This document shows positions 38,320 through 47,714 of a DNA stretch of 64,000 nucleotides, piece after piece. Both the position numbers and the translations under genes were made by a program. Position 1 is the stretch's first letter. Every line of letters starts with the position of its first letter. The stretch comes from Knoellia flava TL1 (GTDB lineage Bacteria > Actinomycetota > Actinomycetes > Actinomycetales > Dermatophilaceae), in contig NZ_AVPI01000018.1 of the NCBI RefSeq assembly GCF_000768675.1, positions 1 to 64,000 on the forward strand, in the 5' to 3' direction. The notes under the pieces were generated by a model. The model was not told the origin of the DNA and made no database searches. It saw only the letters and a list, made by a program, of their open reading frames with translations.

Positions 38320-39519
38320 TCACTTGCGACGCGACTTGGGTGCGCGCTTGGGTTGGTTGCGCGGGCCCGACTGCGCGTACTTGTGCACCTGGCGACCGGT
38401 GATCGTCGCCGACTCCTCGTCGGTGGCCCTCGGGACCGAGTCGACGGACTCGTTGGCAGCGTGGCCGTCGGCCTCGGCCAGGGCGACTCCGCCGCCCTGC
38501 GTGGCGCCGACGCCGACCGGCGCAGCGGCGCGCTCCTTGGCGCGCTTGGCCTCCGAGCGGGCTGCGCGCTTGTCGAGCTCGACGACGGCGGCGTCCTTGC
38601 GACGCAGGCTCACGAGGAGCGGGGTCGCGAGGAAGATCGACGAGTAGGCGCCGACGAGGATGCCGATGAAGAGGACGAGCGCGAGGTCGAGCAGCGTGCC
38701 CGGGCCGAGGAAGAGCGCGCCGACGACGAGGACCGCGAGGATGGGCAGGATGCCGATGGCGGTCGTGTTGATCGAGCGGACGAGCGTCTGGTTGACGGCG
38801 AGGTTGGCCGCCTTGGCGAAACTCATCCGACCGTTGGCGAAGGCCTCGTTGGTGTTCTCGCGCACCTTGTCGAAGACGACGACGGTGTCGTAGATGGAGT
38901 AGCCAAGGACGGTAAGGAAGCCGATCATCGTCGCCGGCGAGACCTCGAAATTGCTGAACGAGTAGATGCCGACGGTGATGACGAGGTCGTGGGCCAGCGC
39001 GATGAGCGCGGCCGCCGCCATCTTCCAGTTGCGGAAGTAGATCGCCAGGACGGCTGCGACGAGTAAGAGGAAGATGACGAGGGCACGCAGGGCCTGCCTC
39101 GTGACCGAGTCACCCCACGATGGGCCGATGAAGGTCGCGCTCACCTGGCCGACGGGCACGGAGAACGTCTCGGCGAGCTGGCCCTGCACCTCGGCGCTCT
39201 CGGCTGCGTCGAGGCGCTCGGTCTGCACGCGGACCGTGCCGGTCCCGAGCTTGGACACGCGCACGCCTTGGGAGTCGTCGGCCGCGCCGAGCGCCTCCCG
39301 GGCCATCGACTCGTAGTCGGCCGGGACCGACGTGCCCGTCACGCGGAACTCGGAGCCACCGCTGAACTCGAGGCCGAGGTTGAGCTTGTTGATGCCCAAG
39401 CCGGCGACCGCGATCGCCATGAGGACGAGCGAGACGATGTAGAACGTCCGCCGCTTGGGGACGACCGGGATCGAGCGCTTGCCGGTGTAGAGGTCGTTGC
39501 CGAGGTCCGAGAACTTCAC
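38320..39519 (-). CDS. secF: Protein translocase subunit SecF
   Basis: Membrane partner of SecD that uses proton-motive force to help Sec export. It has 399 residues. A first span around YIVSLVLMAIAVAGLGINKLN, GLEFSGGSEFRV, the periplasmic domain and a cluster of spans with AHDLVITVGIYSF and FLTVLGYSIYDTVVVFDKVREN are typical. An extended charged C-terminal tail (about 75 residues) is present. GTG 39519 overlaps the secD stop as GTGA. Confidence 0.96.
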   Translation of the reverse strand: MKFSDLGNDLYTGKRSIPVVPKRRTFYIVSLVLMAIAVAGLGINKLNLGLEFSGGSEFRVTGTSVPADYESMAREALGAADDSQGVRVSKLGTGTVRVQTERLDAAESAEVQGQLAETFSVPVGQVSATFIGPSWGDSVTRQALRALVIFLLLVAAVLAIYFRNWKMAAAALIALAHDLVITVGIYSFSNFEVSPATMIGFLTVLGYSIYDTVVVFDKVRENTNEAFANGRMSFAKAANLAVNQTLVRSINTTAIGILPILAVLVVGALFLGPGTLLDLALVLFIGILVGAYSSIFLATPLLVSLRRKDAAVVELDKRAARSEAKRAKERAAAPVGVGATQGGGVALAEADGHAANESVDSVPRATDEESATITGRQVHKYAQSGPRNQPKRAPKSRRK

Positions 39520-41336
39520 GACGCACTCCCTTCGCCGCCCGCGACGCGGGGCGGGTTCGTCGTGAACCGGCCGCGGCCGGCATACGAGGTCTTCTTGACG
39601 GCACCGAGCTTGTCGGGGTCGAGACCCGACATCGGGTGCCCCCCGCGGAAGAACTTCCGGCGGGCGAGCAGCGTGACGAGCGGGTGCGTGAAGAGGAAGA
39701 CGATGAGGATGTCGAGCAGGGTCGTGAGGCCGAGCGTGAACGCGAAGCCGCGCACGCTCGAGCTCGCGAGGACGTAGAGGACGATCGCCGCGAGGAAGTT
39801 CACACCGTCGGCGATGAGGATCGTGCGCTTGGCGCGGTCCCAACCGGTGGCGACGGCGCTCTCGAGCGAACGGCCCTCGCGCAGCTCGTCACGGATGCGT
39901 TCGAAGTAGACGATGAACGAGTCCGCGGTGAAGCCGATGGCGACGATGAGGCCGGTGACGCCGGCCATGTCGAGCCGGTAGTTGTGCGACCAGCCGAGGA
40001 TCGTGATCGCGAGGTAGGTGAGGACACCAGCCGCGAGGATCGAGGCGATGGTGACGAACCCGAGCACACGGTACTGGAGCAGCGAGTAGATCGTCACGAG
40101 GAGCAGGCCGACGAGGCCGGCCCAGAGGCCGTAGCGGAGCTGCTCGCTGCCGAGCGTGGGGCTGATCTGGTCGCGCGTCTGCAGGTCGAACGAGATCGGC
40201 AGGGCGCCGAACTTCAGCTGCTGGGCGAGGTCGCGGGCCTCCTCGATGCCGAAGCCGCCGGTGATGCTCGCCTTGCCGTTGGGGATCGCCTCGTTGAAGG
40301 TCGGCGCGACGATGACGCGCGAGTCGAGGGTGGCCGCGAGCTGGTTCTGCGGCTGCTGCAGCGGCACCATCTTGCGCGAGATGTCGGCGTACTGCTTGGC
40401 GCCCTCGCCGTTGAGGTTGAGCTGGATCTCGACGGTGCTGGTCTGCTGACCGTTCTGGCCGACCTGGTAGCCCGCGCTGGCGTCGCTGATCTTGTCGCCG
40501 GAGACGACGACCGGGCCGAGGATGTACTTGGCCGCGCCGTCGGCGTCACACGTGACGAGGGGCTTGGTGTCGTCGTCGACGAGGTCCTCGAGCGCACCCT
40601 CCTTCGAGCAGTCGAGCGCGGTGAAGGCTGCGGTGAGCTCGGGGGTGATCTGGTCGAGGCTCAGCGGGTCCTTTGCGCCCGTGGCGCCACCGGACGCGCT
40701 GGGGCTCGGCGAGGCGCTGGGGCTCGCCGCCGGGCTGGCGGGGGCGGAGGGCGAGGCCGAGGGGCTCGGCTCGGCGGCGAAGGCACCGGGCACGGCGGAG
40801 TTGTTGGTCGACGAAGACGGCGCCGGGCTGGCGACGGGCGCGCTGGCTGAGGGCGAGGCACTGGGCGCCGGGACCGCGGAGCCGCTCGGGCTCGGGCTGG
40901 CCGAGCTGCTCGGCGAGGCCGACGGCTCCGGCTGGGGCGAGCCGGCGGCGATCGCGAGGACCGGGCGGAACTGGAGCTGGCTGGAGCGCTGGATCGCGTC
41001 CTCGGTGCTCTTGTCGGGGGTGCCGGGCATCGACACGACGATGTTGCGACCACCCTGGGTCGTCACCTCGGCGCCGGCCACACCGCCGGCGTCGACGCGC
41101 TGGACGATGATGTCGCGCGCCTGGCTGATCTGCTCGGGCGACACCGTCTTGTCACCGGTGAGGCGCGGCTGGAGGATGATCTGCGTCCCGCCCTCGAGGT
41201 CGAGGCCGAGCTTGGGGGCATAGGACCCGTTGCTGAACTGGTTCGCACCGAAGAGCAGGCCCATGAGGGCGATCGTGAGGACCGCCATGCCGGCGAGGGC
41301 ACGGCGGGCGAAGGTCGCGTGGCTCATCTGTGCCAT
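39516..41336 (-). CDS. secD: Protein translocase subunit SecD with a low-complexity insert
   Basis: A 606-residue SecD. The first span, LGLDLEGGTQIILQPRL and the P1 domain are followed, near residues 135-235, by about 100 residues of Ser/Pro/Ala repeats, then the rest of P1 and the six-span domain with GFTADSFIVYFERIRDELREG. The insert is of a kind seen in some actinobacterial SecD proteins and should be outside the membrane. ATG 41336, one base after the yajC stop, has GAGGTGGG upstream. The operon promoter is at 41745-41773. Confidence 0.95.
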   Translation of the reverse strand: MAQMSHATFARRALAGMAVLTIALMGLLFGANQFSNGSYAPKLGLDLEGGTQIILQPRLTGDKTVSPEQISQARDIIVQRVDAGGVAGAEVTTQGGRNIVVSMPGTPDKSTEDAIQRSSQLQFRPVLAIAAGSPQPEPSASPSSSASPSPSGSAVPAPSASPSASAPVASPAPSSSTNNSAVPGAFAAEPSPSASPSAPASPAASPSASPSPSASGGATGAKDPLSLDQITPELTAAFTALDCSKEGALEDLVDDDTKPLVTCDADGAAKYILGPVVVSGDKISDASAGYQVGQNGQQTSTVEIQLNLNGEGAKQYADISRKMVPLQQPQNQLAATLDSRVIVAPTFNEAIPNGKASITGGFGIEEARDLAQQLKFGALPISFDLQTRDQISPTLGSEQLRYGLWAGLVGLLLVTIYSLLQYRVLGFVTIASILAAGVLTYLAITILGWSHNYRLDMAGVTGLIVAIGFTADSFIVYFERIRDELREGRSLESAVATGWDRAKRTILIADGVNFLAAIVLYVLASSSVRGFAFTLGLTTLLDILIVFLFTHPLVTLLARRKFFRGGHPMSGLDPDKLGAVKKTSYAGRGRFTTNPPRVAGGEGSAS

Positions 41337-41337
41337 G

Positions 41338-41664
41338 TCAGCCCACCTCGGGGGTCGCGTCGGGGCGCGGGCCCTCGTCGGTCCCAGCGGGACGCTCGGC
41401 ACCCGGCTGCTTCATGCCGACCGCGCGGCGGTCGACGCGCACCTGCACGCCCGGGGCGATCTCGAGGGTCGCGACCGTGTCGTCGAGAGCGACGACCGTG
41501 CCATAGAGGCCAGAGGTCAGGACGACCGCGTCGCCGACGCCGAGACCCGACTGGAATGCCTGGACCTCACGACCCCGCTTGCGCTGGGTGAACATGAGGA
41601 ACGCCAGCAGCAACAGGGGCAGGGCGAGCACGAGCAGGTTGCCGAGGCCGGCACCGGAGTTCAT
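41338..41664 (-). CDS. yajC: Preprotein translocase accessory subunit YajC
   Basis: A 108-residue protein with one N-terminal span (NLLVLALPLLLLAFLMF) and the cytoplasmic domain with LGVGDAVVLTSGLYGTVVAL, the YajC signature. It is associated with SecDF. It is the first gene of the five-gene operon ending with rel. Confidence 0.94.
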   Translation of the reverse strand: MNSGAGLGNLLVLALPLLLLAFLMFTQRKRGREVQAFQSGLGVGDAVVLTSGLYGTVVALDDTVATLEIAPGVQVRVDRRAVGMKQPGAERPAGTDEGPRPDATPEVG

Positions 41665-41894
41665 GAGAAGTCCTTCGAGTGGGGTGTGCGCACCGCATGC
41701 TGCCGGGCGCGTCAGCGGCCCGGTCGACGCCGGGCAACCGGGTCAGCATAGGTGACGTGGTCACTCTCGCCAACGCGCCACTCCCCGGTCGAGTGCCCTC
41801 CCGAGGTCGTGTCCGAACCGCAACCTCGTATGCCGTCCGCGCACCTGCCGATCACGGCGCGCCTCGCCGCCCCGCGCAGGTGAGAGGCCTGCGC
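41665..41894. other. Gap between ruvB and yajC with the sec operon promoter
   Basis: 230 bases without a gene. It holds the yajC promoter (41745-41773), a leader of about 75 bases, and one over-represented octamer (41828-41835). The rest shows nothing recognisable. Confidence 0.6.
41745..41773 (-). promoter_or_regulatory. Promoter of the yajC-secD-secF-apt-rel operon
   Basis: On the minus strand TTGGCG (41768-41773), a 17-base spacer and TATGCT (41745-41750) fit the primary sigma consensus, about 80 bases upstream of yajC. Confidence 0.65.
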
Positions 41895-43091
41895 TCAGCC
41901 GCCGAGGCGGCCCGGGCCGTCGGTCAGCGGCAGGACGTCCTGGGTCGCGACGTCGCGTGGTGGGGTGAGCCCGAGGTGCGACCACGCCTTCGGTGAGGCC
42001 GCGCGGCCGCGCGGCGTGCGCACCATGAAGCCCTCGCGCACGAGGTAGGGTTCGGCGACGGTCTCGACGGTGTCGGACTCCTCGCCCACGGCGATGGCGA
42101 GGGTGGACAGCCCAACAGGACCGCCACCGAAACGGCGGCACAGCGCGTCGAGCACGGCGCGGTCGAGGCGGTCGAGGCCCGCGTCGTCGACGTCGAAGAG
42201 GCTGAGCGCCTCGTGGGCCGCCTCGAGGTCGACGTGTCCGGACCCGTGGACCTGGGCCCAGTCGCGCACGCGGCGCAGGAGCCGGTTGGCGATGCGTGGT
42301 GTGCCACGGGACCGGCCGGCGATCTCGGAGATGCCGGACTCGTCGGCGTCGACGTCGAGCAGCCCGGCGGATCGGCGCAGGATCGTCGTGAGGTCGGCGG
42401 CGTCGTAGTAGTCGAGGTGCCCGGTGAAGCCGAACCGGTCGCGCAGCGGCGCGGGCAGCAGCCCCGACCGCGTCGTCGCCCCAACGACGGTGAACGGCGG
42501 CAGCTCGAGCGGGATCGCCGTCGCTCCCGGGCCCTTGCCGACGATGACGTCGACGCGGAAGTCCTCCATCGCGAGGTAGAGCATCTCCTCGGCCGAGCGC
42601 GACATGCGGTGGATCTCGTCGAGGAAGAGCACCTCCCCCTCGTCGAGCGAGGACAGGACGGCGGCGAGGTCACCGGCGTGCTGGATCGCCGGCCCGGACG
42701 TGATCCGGATCGGGCGCTCGAGCTCGGCCGCGACGATGAGCGCGAGCGTCGTCTTGCCGAGGCCGGGAGGACCGGACAGGAGGATGTGGTCGGGCACGCT
42801 CCCCCGGCGCCGGGCCGCCTCGAGGACGAGCGAGAGCTGGTCCCGCACCCGCGTCTGCCCCGGGAACTCGGCCAGCCGCTTGGGTCGCAGGGCCGCCTCG
42901 ACGACGCGCTCGTCGTCGGAGTCGGCTCCGGCGTCGACGATCCGGGCGGTCGCGTCGAGCGACCCGTCGTCGGCGCGCCATGCGCCGTCGTCGCTGCCGT
43001 CGGACTCGACGATGTCGGAGCGGAAGCCACGCGTCGAGCCGCCCAGGTCGTCCTCGCTCGTCGCGGTGCGTCGTATCACCGGCCCGCTCAT
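41895..43091 (-). CDS. ruvB: Holliday junction branch-migration helicase RuvB
   Basis: AAA+ motor of 398 residues. Walker [10 protein letters not shown], Walker [17 protein letters not shown], sensor 1 [10 protein letters not shown] and the C-terminal winged helix ([18 protein letters not shown]) are all present. It has an N-terminal extension of about 60 acidic residues before [12 protein letters not shown], longer than in most RuvB proteins. ATG 43091 overlaps the ruvA stop as ATGA. Confidence 0.97.
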   Translation of the reverse strand: MSGPVIRRTATSEDDLGGSTRGFRSDIVESDGSDDGAWRADDGSLDATARIVDAGADSDDERVVEAALRPKRLAEFPGQTRVRDQLSLVLEAARRRGSVPDHILLSGPPGLGKTTLALIVAAELERPIRITSGPAIQHAGDLAAVLSSLDEGEVLFLDEIHRMSRSAEEMLYLAMEDFRVDVIVGKGPGATAIPLELPPFTVVGATTRSGLLPAPLRDRFGFTGHLDYYDAADLTTILRRSAGLLDVDADESGISEIAGRSRGTPRIANRLLRRVRDWAQVHGSGHVDLEAAHEALSLFDVDDAGLDRLDRAVLDALCRRFGGGPVGLSTLAIAVGEESDTVETVAEPYLVREGFMVRTPRGRAASPKAWSHLGLTPPRDVATQDVLPLTDGPGRLGG

Positions 43092-43693
43092 CGCCCGAGC
43101 TCCCGCAGCGCCATGCGCAGCAGCGCGGCCACGGAGGCATCCGGGTCCGCCGAGGACGAGACCGTCGACACGGCGTCGGCAGCCTGCTTCGAGGACCAGC
43201 CGAGACCGACGAGGGCCTCTGCGACCTGGTCGCGGCGGGCGTCGCCGGAGGGCGCGGCCGCGGCGGTGACGTCACCGCCCGCGGTGGCGGACGGCATACC
43301 GACCTTGTCCTTGAGCTCGAGGACGAGGCGCTCGGCGCTCTTCTTGCCGACGCCGGGGATCTTGGTCAGGGTCGCGACGTCACCGGTCGTCAGGGCCGCG
43401 CGGACCTCGTCGGGTGTGAGGACCGAGAGCATCGCGAGGGCGAGCCGCGGGCCGACGCCGGAGACGGTCTGGACGGTCTCGAACATGTCGCGCTCCCCCG
43501 CCGACCCGAAGCCGAAGAGGGTGAGCGAGTCCTCGCGGACCACGAGCGTCGTCGAGACGGTGACCTCGGAGCCGGTGCGGAGGTCGGCGGCCGTGCGTGG
43601 GGTGGTGTGGACCAGCATGCCCACTCCCCCGACCTCGACGACGAGGCGGTCGAGGCCGACGTGGGCCACGCGACCGGAGAGCGACGAGATCAT
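43088..43693 (-). CDS. ruvA: Holliday junction DNA-binding protein RuvA
   Basis: A 201-residue protein with OB fold [13 protein letters not shown], helix-hairpin-helix [12 protein letters not shown] and [18 protein letters not shown], and a C-terminal domain with [15 protein letters not shown] that contacts RuvB. ATG 43693 overlaps the ruvC stop as ATGA. Confidence 0.97.
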   Translation of the reverse strand: MISSLSGRVAHVGLDRLVVEVGGVGMLVHTTPRTAADLRTGSEVTVSTTLVVREDSLTLFGFGSAGERDMFETVQTVSGVGPRLALAMLSVLTPDEVRAALTTGDVATLTKIPGVGKKSAERLVLELKDKVGMPSATAGGDVTAAAAPSGDARRDQVAEALVGLGWSSKQAADAVSTVSSSADPDASVAALLRMALRELGR

Positions 43694-44202
43694 CGGGCGC
43701 CCGCCTTGGCGAGGGCGTCGAGGCGCGCGGTCGCGGCGCCACGCCACAGGTGGCAGATCGCGAGGGCCAGCGCGTCGGCGGCATCGGCCGGGCGCGGGGG
43801 CGCGGCGAGCTTGAGGATCCGGGTCACCATCGTCGTCACCTGCGCCTTGTCGGCGCGGCCGGAGCCGGTGACCGAGGCCTTGACCTCGGTCGGGGTGTGG
43901 AAGACGACGGGGATGTCGCGCTTGCCTGCGGTGAGCAGGGCGATGGCGGTGGCGTGGGCGGTGTTCATGACCTGGGTGACGTTGGTGTCGGCGAAGACCC
44001 GCTCGACCGCGAGCACGTCGGGCTCGAAGCGGTCGAGCCAGCCCTCGAGCTCACGCTCGAGGAACATGAGGCGCTGCGACGGCTCGGCGCCGGAAGGGGT
44101 GCGGACCACGCCGACGGCGACCATGGACGCCCGCCCGGCGCGGCCGTCGACGACCCCGAGACCGCACCGGGTGAGGCCGGGATCCATGCCGAGAACGCGC
44201 AC
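43690..44202 (-). CDS. ruvC: Holliday junction endonuclease RuvC
   Basis: RNase H-fold resolvase of 170 residues. Acidic catalytic residues are seen in [22 protein letters not shown] and the C-terminal [12 protein letters not shown]. It starts at GTG 44202 behind GGAAGG. It leads the ruvC-ruvA-ruvB operon, downstream of yebC. Confidence 0.96.
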   Translation of the reverse strand: MRVLGMDPGLTRCGLGVVDGRAGRASMVAVGVVRTPSGAEPSQRLMFLERELEGWLDRFEPDVLAVERVFADTNVTQVMNTAHATAIALLTAGKRDIPVVFHTPTEVKASVTGSGRADKAQVTTMVTRILKLAAPPRPADAADALALAICHLWRGAATARLDALAKAGAR

Positions 44203-44290
44203 GCGCGCCGCCTTCCGAGAGAACCGAACAGGTGTTCGGTGCCACGCTACACAGCGTGTGGGAAGGCGGCGCGCAGCAACACGCGGTCGC

Positions 44291-45049
44291 TCAGTCCTCG
44301 GCCTCGAGCTGAGCGAGGACCTCGTCGGGGATGTCGCCGTTGGCGAAGACGTCCTGGACGTCGTCGGAGTCCTCGAGCGCCTCGATGACGCGGATCATCT
44401 TCTTCGCACCCTCGAGGTCGAGCGGCACCTGGAGGTTGGGCACCCACGAGGCCTCGGCCGAGTCGTAGTCGATGCCGGCGTCCTGGACCGCCTTGCGCAC
44501 CGCGACGAAGTCGGTCGCCTCGGAGATGATCTCGAAGGACTCGCCGAGGTCGTTGACCTCGTCGGCGCCGGCCTCGAGGACGACCTCGAGGATGTCGTCC
44601 TCGGTCTTGTCGCCCTTGGGCACGACGACGACGCCCTTGCGGTCGAAGACGTAGGCCACCGAGCCCGGGTCACCGAGCTGGCCGCCGTTGCGGGTGAGCG
44701 CGGTGCGGACCTCGGCGGCGGCGCGGTTGCGGTTGTCGGTGAGGCACTCGATGAGGATGGCGACACCGCCGGGCGCGTAGCCCTCGTAGGTGATCGTCTC
44801 CCAGTCGGCGCCGCCTGCCGTGGCACCGGAGCCGCGCTTGACCGCGTTGTCGATGTTGTTGTTGGGCACCGAGCTCTTCTTCGCCTTCTGGATGGCGTCG
44901 TAGAGCGTCGGGTTGCCGGTCGGGTCACCGCCGCCCGTGCGGGCCGCGACCTCGATGTTCTTGATGAGCTTCGCGAAGAGCTTGCCGCGCTTGGCGTCGA
45001 TGGCGGCCTTCTTGTGCTTCGTGGTCGCCCATTTGGAGTGGCCGGACAA
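44291..45049 (-). CDS. yebC: YebC/TACO1-family protein
   Basis: A 252-residue YebC-family protein (TACO1 homologue); members aid translation of difficult peptides or act as transcription regulators. The start is the TTG at 45049, giving [21 protein letters not shown], because GAGGAG sits 7 bases upstream; the in-frame ATG 7 codons earlier would lie within that site. The central GPGGVA-like part is [19 protein letters not shown]. It precedes ruvC, as in many bacteria. Confidence 0.95.
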   Translation of the reverse strand: MSGHSKWATTKHKKAAIDAKRGKLFAKLIKNIEVAARTGGGDPTGNPTLYDAIQKAKKSSVPNNNIDNAVKRGSGATAGGADWETITYEGYAPGGVAILIECLTDNRNRAAAEVRTALTRNGGQLGDPGSVAYVFDRKGVVVVPKGDKTEDDILEVVLEAGADEVNDLGESFEIISEATDFVAVRKAVQDAGIDYDSAEASWVPNLQVPLDLEGAKKMIRVIEALEDSDDVQDVFANGDIPDEVLAQLEAED

Positions 45050-45136
45050 GGTGTCTCCTCGTGCTGTCAACGTGCAGGTCCGGCGTCGATCCTATGTCGT
45101 ATGCCGTCCGCTCCCGTCCGCGTCGTGCCGCGCCCC

Positions 45137-45249
45137 CTTGTGTCCGGCAAGCTGACGGCATACCCACCACGTTGCCGGACACAAGCGTGAGGTGAGCTGC
45201 AACGTCCGGCACGGTGACGGCATACCCACCACATTGCCGGACGCACGGC
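45137..45249. repeat. Tandem dimer of a 62-bp palindromic element between pdxT and yebC
   Basis: Unit 1 (45137-45185) has perfect 14-base arms CTTGTGTCCGGCAA/TTGCCGGACACAAG. Unit 2 (45196-45249) has imperfect arms around CGTCCGGCA/TGCCGGACG. The loop TGACGGCATACCCACCAC is identical in both and contains the over-represented octamer (45156-45163 and 45218-45225). The repeats start 62 bases apart, the same period as at 28.4 kb. A further octamer copy lies at 45099-45106. Confidence 0.85.
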
Positions 45250-45265
45250 TGAGGTGAGGGGGACC

Positions 45266-45868
45266 TCAGGCGTGGCGGACGATGTCGACGAAGAGCTGGT
45301 GGAAGCGGTGGTCGCCCGTGACCTCGGGATGGAAGCTCGTGGCGACGAGGTTGCCCTGCCGGACCGCGACCGGGTGGTCCGCTCCCCCGACGTGGACGCT
45401 CGCGAGGACCTGCACGCCCTCCCCCACCTCCTCGACCCACGGGGCCCGGATGAAGACTGCCCTCACCGGCTCGGGTCCGAGCTCGCGAATGCGCAGGTCC
45501 TCCTCGAAGGAGTCGACCTGGCGGCCGAACGCATTGCGGCGCACCGTGATGTCGAGGCCGCCGAGGGTCTGCTGGTCGCGGTGGCCGTCGAGGATGCGCT
45601 CGGCGAGCATGATCATGCCGGCGCACGACCCGTAGGCGGGCAGGCCCGCGTGGAGCCGCTCCACGAGGGGGTCGCGCAGCTCGAAGATCCGGCAGAGCTT
45701 GTCCATCGTCGTCGACTCGCCGCCGGGGATGACGAGCCCGTCGATCGCCGCGACCTCGCTCGGGCGCCGGACGGGGATCGCCGTCGCGCCCGCCGACTCG
45801 AGGGCGCGGACGTGCTCACGCACGTCGCCCTGGACGGCGAGGACTCCGATGGTGGGGTGCGCGGTCAC
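45266..45868 (-). CDS. pdxT: Pyridoxal 5'-phosphate synthase glutaminase subunit PdxT
   Basis: Supplies ammonia from glutamine to PdxS. It has 200 residues. The class I amidotransferase triad is visible: nucleophile in [10 protein letters not shown] (Cys near 82), and His/Glu in [10 protein letters not shown] near the C terminus; GGESTT is the glutamine site. GTG 45868 is leaderless (TACGAT at 45875-45880). Unusually, pdxS lies 5.8 kb away instead of adjacent. Confidence 0.96.
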   Translation of the reverse strand: MTAHPTIGVLAVQGDVREHVRALESAGATAIPVRRPSEVAAIDGLVIPGGESTTMDKLCRIFELRDPLVERLHAGLPAYGSCAGMIMLAERILDGHRDQQTLGGLDITVRRNAFGRQVDSFEEDLRIRELGPEPVRAVFIRAPWVEEVGEGVQVLASVHVGGADHPVAVRQGNLVATSFHPEVTGDHRFHQLFVDIVRHA

Positions 45869-45874
45869 GCCGGA

Positions 45875-45880
45875 ATCGTA
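45875..45880 (-). promoter_or_regulatory. -10 box of leaderless pdxT
   Basis: TACGAT on the minus strand, 6 bases before GTG 45868. It is back-to-back with the -10 of the GNAT gene. Confidence 0.55.
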
Positions 45881-45911
45881 CGGCGGCGCGACGCATGGGC
45901 CGGACGCCGCC

Positions 45912-45917
45912 TAGCGT
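45912..45917 (+). promoter_or_regulatory. -10 box of the leaderless GNAT-kynU transcript
   Basis: TAGCGT, 7 bases before GTG 45925; no ribosome-binding site. Confidence 0.55.
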
Positions 45918-45924
45918 GACCTCC

Positions 45925-46452
45925 GTGCCCGTGACGATCCGTGCCCGCCGTCCCGACGACCTGCCGTCCCTGGTCGCGTTGCTCGGCGCGCAGCAGGCCG
46001 CGACCTCCTATCCGCAGCGCTGGCCGCTCCCCTTCCCGCCGGAGGAGTTCGTCGTGCGCCCCGGCGAGCTCGCCTCGTGGGTCGCGGTCGAGGGTGAGGA
46101 GGTCGTCGGCCACGTGTCGGTGACCGACCTGTCCGTCGGCCGCATGGGCGAGGAGTGGGTCGCCGCGACCGGGCTGCCGGCCGAGGGGCTGGCCGAGGTG
46201 TCGGTCCTCTTCGTCGCGCTCGACCGCCACGGCTCGGGCATCGGCGGCCTCCTGCTCGACACCGCGCTCGCCGAGATCCGGCGTCGTGGCCTCTCCCCGA
46301 TGCTCGACGTCGTCGGCGAGGACACGAGCGCCGGCGAGTTCTACCGGCGCCGGGGGTGGCGCACCGTCGGCACGGCCCGCCCTCCCTGGCTGCCCGACCA
46401 CCGACCGGACCTGGCGTTCATGCTGCTGGAGGATGAGAGGGTCGGGTCATGA
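45925..46452 (+). CDS. GNAT-family acetyltransferase
   Basis: A 175-residue GNAT enzyme: N-terminal TIRARRPDDLPSLVALL, acetyl-CoA loop region DRHGSGIGGLLLDTALAEIRRRG and a C-terminal YRRRGWRTVG. The GTG start is leaderless; the stop overlaps kynU (ATGA). The acceptor is unknown. Confidence 0.88.
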   Translation: MPVTIRARRPDDLPSLVALLGAQQAATSYPQRWPLPFPPEEFVVRPGELASWVAVEGEEVVGHVSVTDLSVGRMGEEWVAATGLPAEGLAEVSVLFVALDRHGSGIGGLLLDTALAEIRRRGLSPMLDVVGEDTSAGEFYRRRGWRTVGTARPPWLPDHRPDLAFMLLEDERVGS

Positions 46453-47696
46453 CCGACGACTCCACCGCGCGCCTCGCAACGCGGGCCCGAGAGCTCGACG
46501 CCGAGCACGTGTCGACCGACCGCCGCAACGCCTTCGTCCTTCCCGACGGGGTCGTCTACCTCGACGGCAACTCGCTCGGAGCCCTCTCCGTCGCCGCCCG
46601 CGAGGCGACACGCGACGCCGTCGAGCGCCAGTGGGGCGAGCAGCTCATCCGGGCCTGGAACGACTCCGAATGGTGGACCGCCCCCGAACGGGTCGGGAAC
46701 CGCATCGCCGAGCTCGTCGGCGCCCCCGCAGGCACCGTCGTCGTCGGCGACTCGACGACCGTGAGCCTCTACAAGGCGGTGCACGCCGCAGCCCGGATGC
46801 GCCCGGAGCGCCGGGTCGTCCTCACCGACCCCGACTCCTTCCCCACCGACGTCCACGTGACCCGTGGCGTGTGCGAGCAGCTCGGCCTCACCCTCGAGCT
46901 CGTCTCCCCCGGCGACGCCGTGGCCCGGCTCGAGGGCTCCGACGACGTCGCCCTCGCGTCCTACTCGCAGGTCGACTACCGCACCGGCGAGCTGTGGGAC
47001 CTCGCGACGATCACGGCCGCCGCGCACGACGCGGGCGCCCTCTCGTGCTGGGACCTCTGCCACTCCGCGGGCGTCGTCGAGGTCGGGCTCACGGCGGGTG
47101 GTGCGGACTTCGCCGTCGGCTGCGGCTACAAGTACCTCAGCGGTGGCCCCGGCGCTCCGGCCTTCGTCTTCGTCGCACCCGAGCACCTCGCCGACTTCAC
47201 CAACCCGATCCTCGGGTGGAACGGCCACGCGACGCCGTTCGCGATGTCGCCGGACCACGTCGCCGCCGACGGCATCACCCGGGCCCGCGTCGGGACTCCC
47301 CCGGTGCTCGGGATCGCCGCGCTGGAAGGTGCGCTCACGGCATACGACGGGTTGGACGTCGGGGACGTGAGGCGACGTTCGCTCTCGCTCACCGCGTTCT
47401 TCGTGGAGTGCCTCGGCGGCCTCGGGGTCGACCTGCCGGTCGTCACGCCGGCCGACGACGCGCGGCGCGGCTCGCAGGTCAGCCTGCGGCACCCCGACGC
47501 GTATGCCGTGGTGCAGGCGCTCATCGCGCGCGGAGTCATCGGGGACTTCCGTGAGCCCGACATCGTGCGGCTCGGGTTCGCCCCGCTCTACCTCTCGCAC
47601 GAGGACGTGCTCGCGGCAGCGGTCCTCCTGCGCGACGTCCTCGACGGGCGCGAGTTCGAGCGGGCCGAGTTCGCAACGCGCGCAGCGGTCACCTGA
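46449..47696 (+). CDS. kynU: Kynureninase
   Basis: PLP enzyme cleaving kynurenine or 3-hydroxykynurenine to (hydroxy)anthranilate and alanine. It has 415 residues. VYLDGNSLGAL, WWTAPERVGNRI, GDSTTVSLYKAV and the PLP lysine in GCGYKYLSGGPGAPAF (about 228) fit the family closely. No tryptophan dioxygenase or kynurenine formamidase is in the window. It is coupled to the GNAT gene by ATGA. Two octamers (47338, 47501) occur in it. Confidence 0.94.
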   Translation: MTDDSTARLATRARELDAEHVSTDRRNAFVLPDGVVYLDGNSLGALSVAAREATRDAVERQWGEQLIRAWNDSEWWTAPERVGNRIAELVGAPAGTVVVGDSTTVSLYKAVHAAARMRPERRVVLTDPDSFPTDVHVTRGVCEQLGLTLELVSPGDAVARLEGSDDVALASYSQVDYRTGELWDLATITAAAHDAGALSCWDLCHSAGVVEVGLTAGGADFAVGCGYKYLSGGPGAPAFVFVAPEHLADFTNPILGWNGHATPFAMSPDHVAADGITRARVGTPPVLGIAALEGALTAYDGLDVGDVRRRSLSLTAFFVECLGGLGVDLPVVTPADDARRGSQVSLRHPDAYAVVQALIARGVIGDFREPDIVRLGFAPLYLSHEDVLAAAVLLRDVLDGREFERAEFATRAAVT

Positions 47697-47714
47697 GCGG
47701 GAGAGGATGGGGGC

